Positions 22,856 to 23,436 of a stretch of 23,436 bases of DNA are shown piece by piece. Position numbers and translations under genes: made by a program. The stretch is from a bacterium. Lineage in GTDB: Bacteria > Actinomycetota > Acidimicrobiia > Acidimicrobiales > CATQHL01. The notes under the pieces were generated by a model. It saw only the letters and a program-made list of their open reading frames with translations. It was not told the DNA's origin and did no database searches. Each line of letters opens with the position of its first letter. The stretch's first letter is position 1. Location of the stretch: NCBI GenBank assembly GCA_026713745.1, contig JAPONU010000243.1, positions 1-23,436 of the forward strand, given 5' to 3'.

Positions 22856-23436
22856 ATGCGGGAATTCATCGACTACGAGCTCTGGGGCTGGACACCACAC
22901 CCCGAGGTGTGGGTCATCGTGCTCGTCGCGCTGGTTGTCGGCATCTACGTGGTGCGGGTCCTTGCCCCGGCGGCGGGCGAGGTCGTGGAGCGGCGCCGCA
23001 AGGGCTGCTACCTGGCGGCGGTGGGCTTGCTCTGGCTCGCCAGCGACTGGCCCGTCCATGACATCTCCGAGGAGTACCTGTACTCGGTCCACATGGTGCA
23101 GCACCTGCTGATCACGCTGGTGGTGCCGCCCCTGCTGCTGCTGGCCACACCCGAATGGATCGCCCGGCGGGTGCTCGACCCGGCCCGGCCGGTGGCGCGC
23201 CGCCTGCTGCGCCCGGTGGTGGTGGGTGTGACGTTCAACGTGGTCGTGGCGATCACGCACATTCCCTGGGTCGTGAACACCAGCGCCGGCAACGGCGTCT
23301 TCCACTACACCGCGCACCTGCTCCTGTTCGTGACGGCCATCGCGATGTGGCTGCCGGTGTGCGGCCCGTTCGCCGAGCTGCGCCTGCAGCCCCTCACCAA
23401 GATGTTCTACCTGTTCGCCATGTCGGTGCTGCCGAC
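22856..23436 (+). CDS. ctaG: Cytochrome c oxidase assembly factor CtaG, C-terminus cut by window edge
   Basis: This membrane protein of the caa3_CtaG family is needed for assembly of caa3 oxidase, probably in copper delivery to CuB. 193 codons are visible from ATG 22856, which has GGGGGTGGA just upstream. The frame is open to the end of the window, with no stop. Several membrane helices are clear (about 16-35, 52-64, 84-97, 122-138 and 150-168). Conserved histidines include HMVQHLLI (His79, His83), HIPW (His135) and the HYTAH pair. The position after ctaF matches the known order ctaCDEFG. Confidence 0.92.
   Translation, partial: MREFIDYELWGWTPHPEVWVIVLVALVVGIYVVRVLAPAAGEVVERRRKGCYLAAVGLLWLASDWPVHDISEEYLYSVHMVQHLLITLVVPPLLLLATPEWIARRVLDPARPVARRLLRPVVVGVTFNVVVAITHIPWVVNTSAGNGVFHYTAHLLLFVTAIAMWLPVCGPFAELRLQPLTKMFYLFAMSVLP

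Noticed and set aside
1..23436. CRISPR array, insertion sequence, prophage or integrase
   Set aside because: No spaced direct repeats, transposase or integrase motifs were seen. The only repeats are the paralog tract and short local ones.

Overview
The window is 23.4 kb of high-GC DNA. It has tightly packed genes, frequent 4-bp stop/start overlaps and many GTG or TTG starts. The tRNA-Glu/Asp/Phe cluster, the dnaK-grpE-dnaJ order and an actinobacterial-style subunit-IV module suggest an actinobacterium, most likely from the Acidimicrobiia. That placement is inferred from gene content and protein style, not from a marker-gene comparison.

Layout. (1) 1-4074, minus strand: two tandem paralogous lipoproteins of the family-5 (peptide/nickel type) ABC substrate-binding class. 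Each has an unusual alanine-rich segment of about 110 residues between the lipid anchor and the binding domain. The left one runs off the window edge. (2) 4178-4900, minus: phosphoglycerate mutase. (3) 4901-5312: a 412-bp divergent control region with hairpins and a possible SigR/SigH-type promoter. (4) 5313-8698, plus: dnaK-grpE-dnaJ. The DnaJ protein has lost its zinc-finger domain, and no hspR follows. (5) 8793-11491, plus: purA-purB, the two steps around adenylosuccinate. (6) 11520-11939, minus: a conserved-looking 139-aa protein of unknown function, convergent with purB. (7) 11940-12151: an AT-richer gap with an apparent leaderless promoter for pyrE (12152-12718). (8) 12775-13072, minus: tRNA-Glu, tRNA-Asp and tRNA-Phe. 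(9) 13086 to the right end: a terminal oxidase locus. ctaA (heme A synthase, minus) is divergent from ctaB (heme O synthase), three unusual membrane-protein genes, then ctaC-ctaD-ctaE-ctaF-ctaG, with ctaG cut by the window edge.

The oxidase locus is the most interesting part. Its frame matches the ctaA / ctaBCDEFG arrangement known from Bacillus subtilis caa3 oxidase, and CtaC carries a fused cytochrome c domain as in caa3 enzymes. Between ctaB and ctaC sit three intact, tightly spaced genes. The first is a diverged copy of subunit I with every recognisable heme, CuB and proton-channel residue replaced. The second is a diverged copy of subunit III lacking the usual conserved glutamate. The third is a seven-helix protein whose first half looks like actinobacterial subunit IV. 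Together they look like a non-catalytic shadow set of oxidase subunits encoded with the real enzyme. CtaD, the seven-helix protein and CtaF also each carry a His/Asp/Glu-rich tail.

How the genes work together: ctaB and ctaA convert heme B to heme O to heme A for CtaD. CtaG probably helps insert copper, and CtaC/D/E/F form the working oxidase. The other genes are housekeeping (chaperones, purine and pyrimidine synthesis, glycolysis, tRNAs) plus nutrient-binding lipoproteins.
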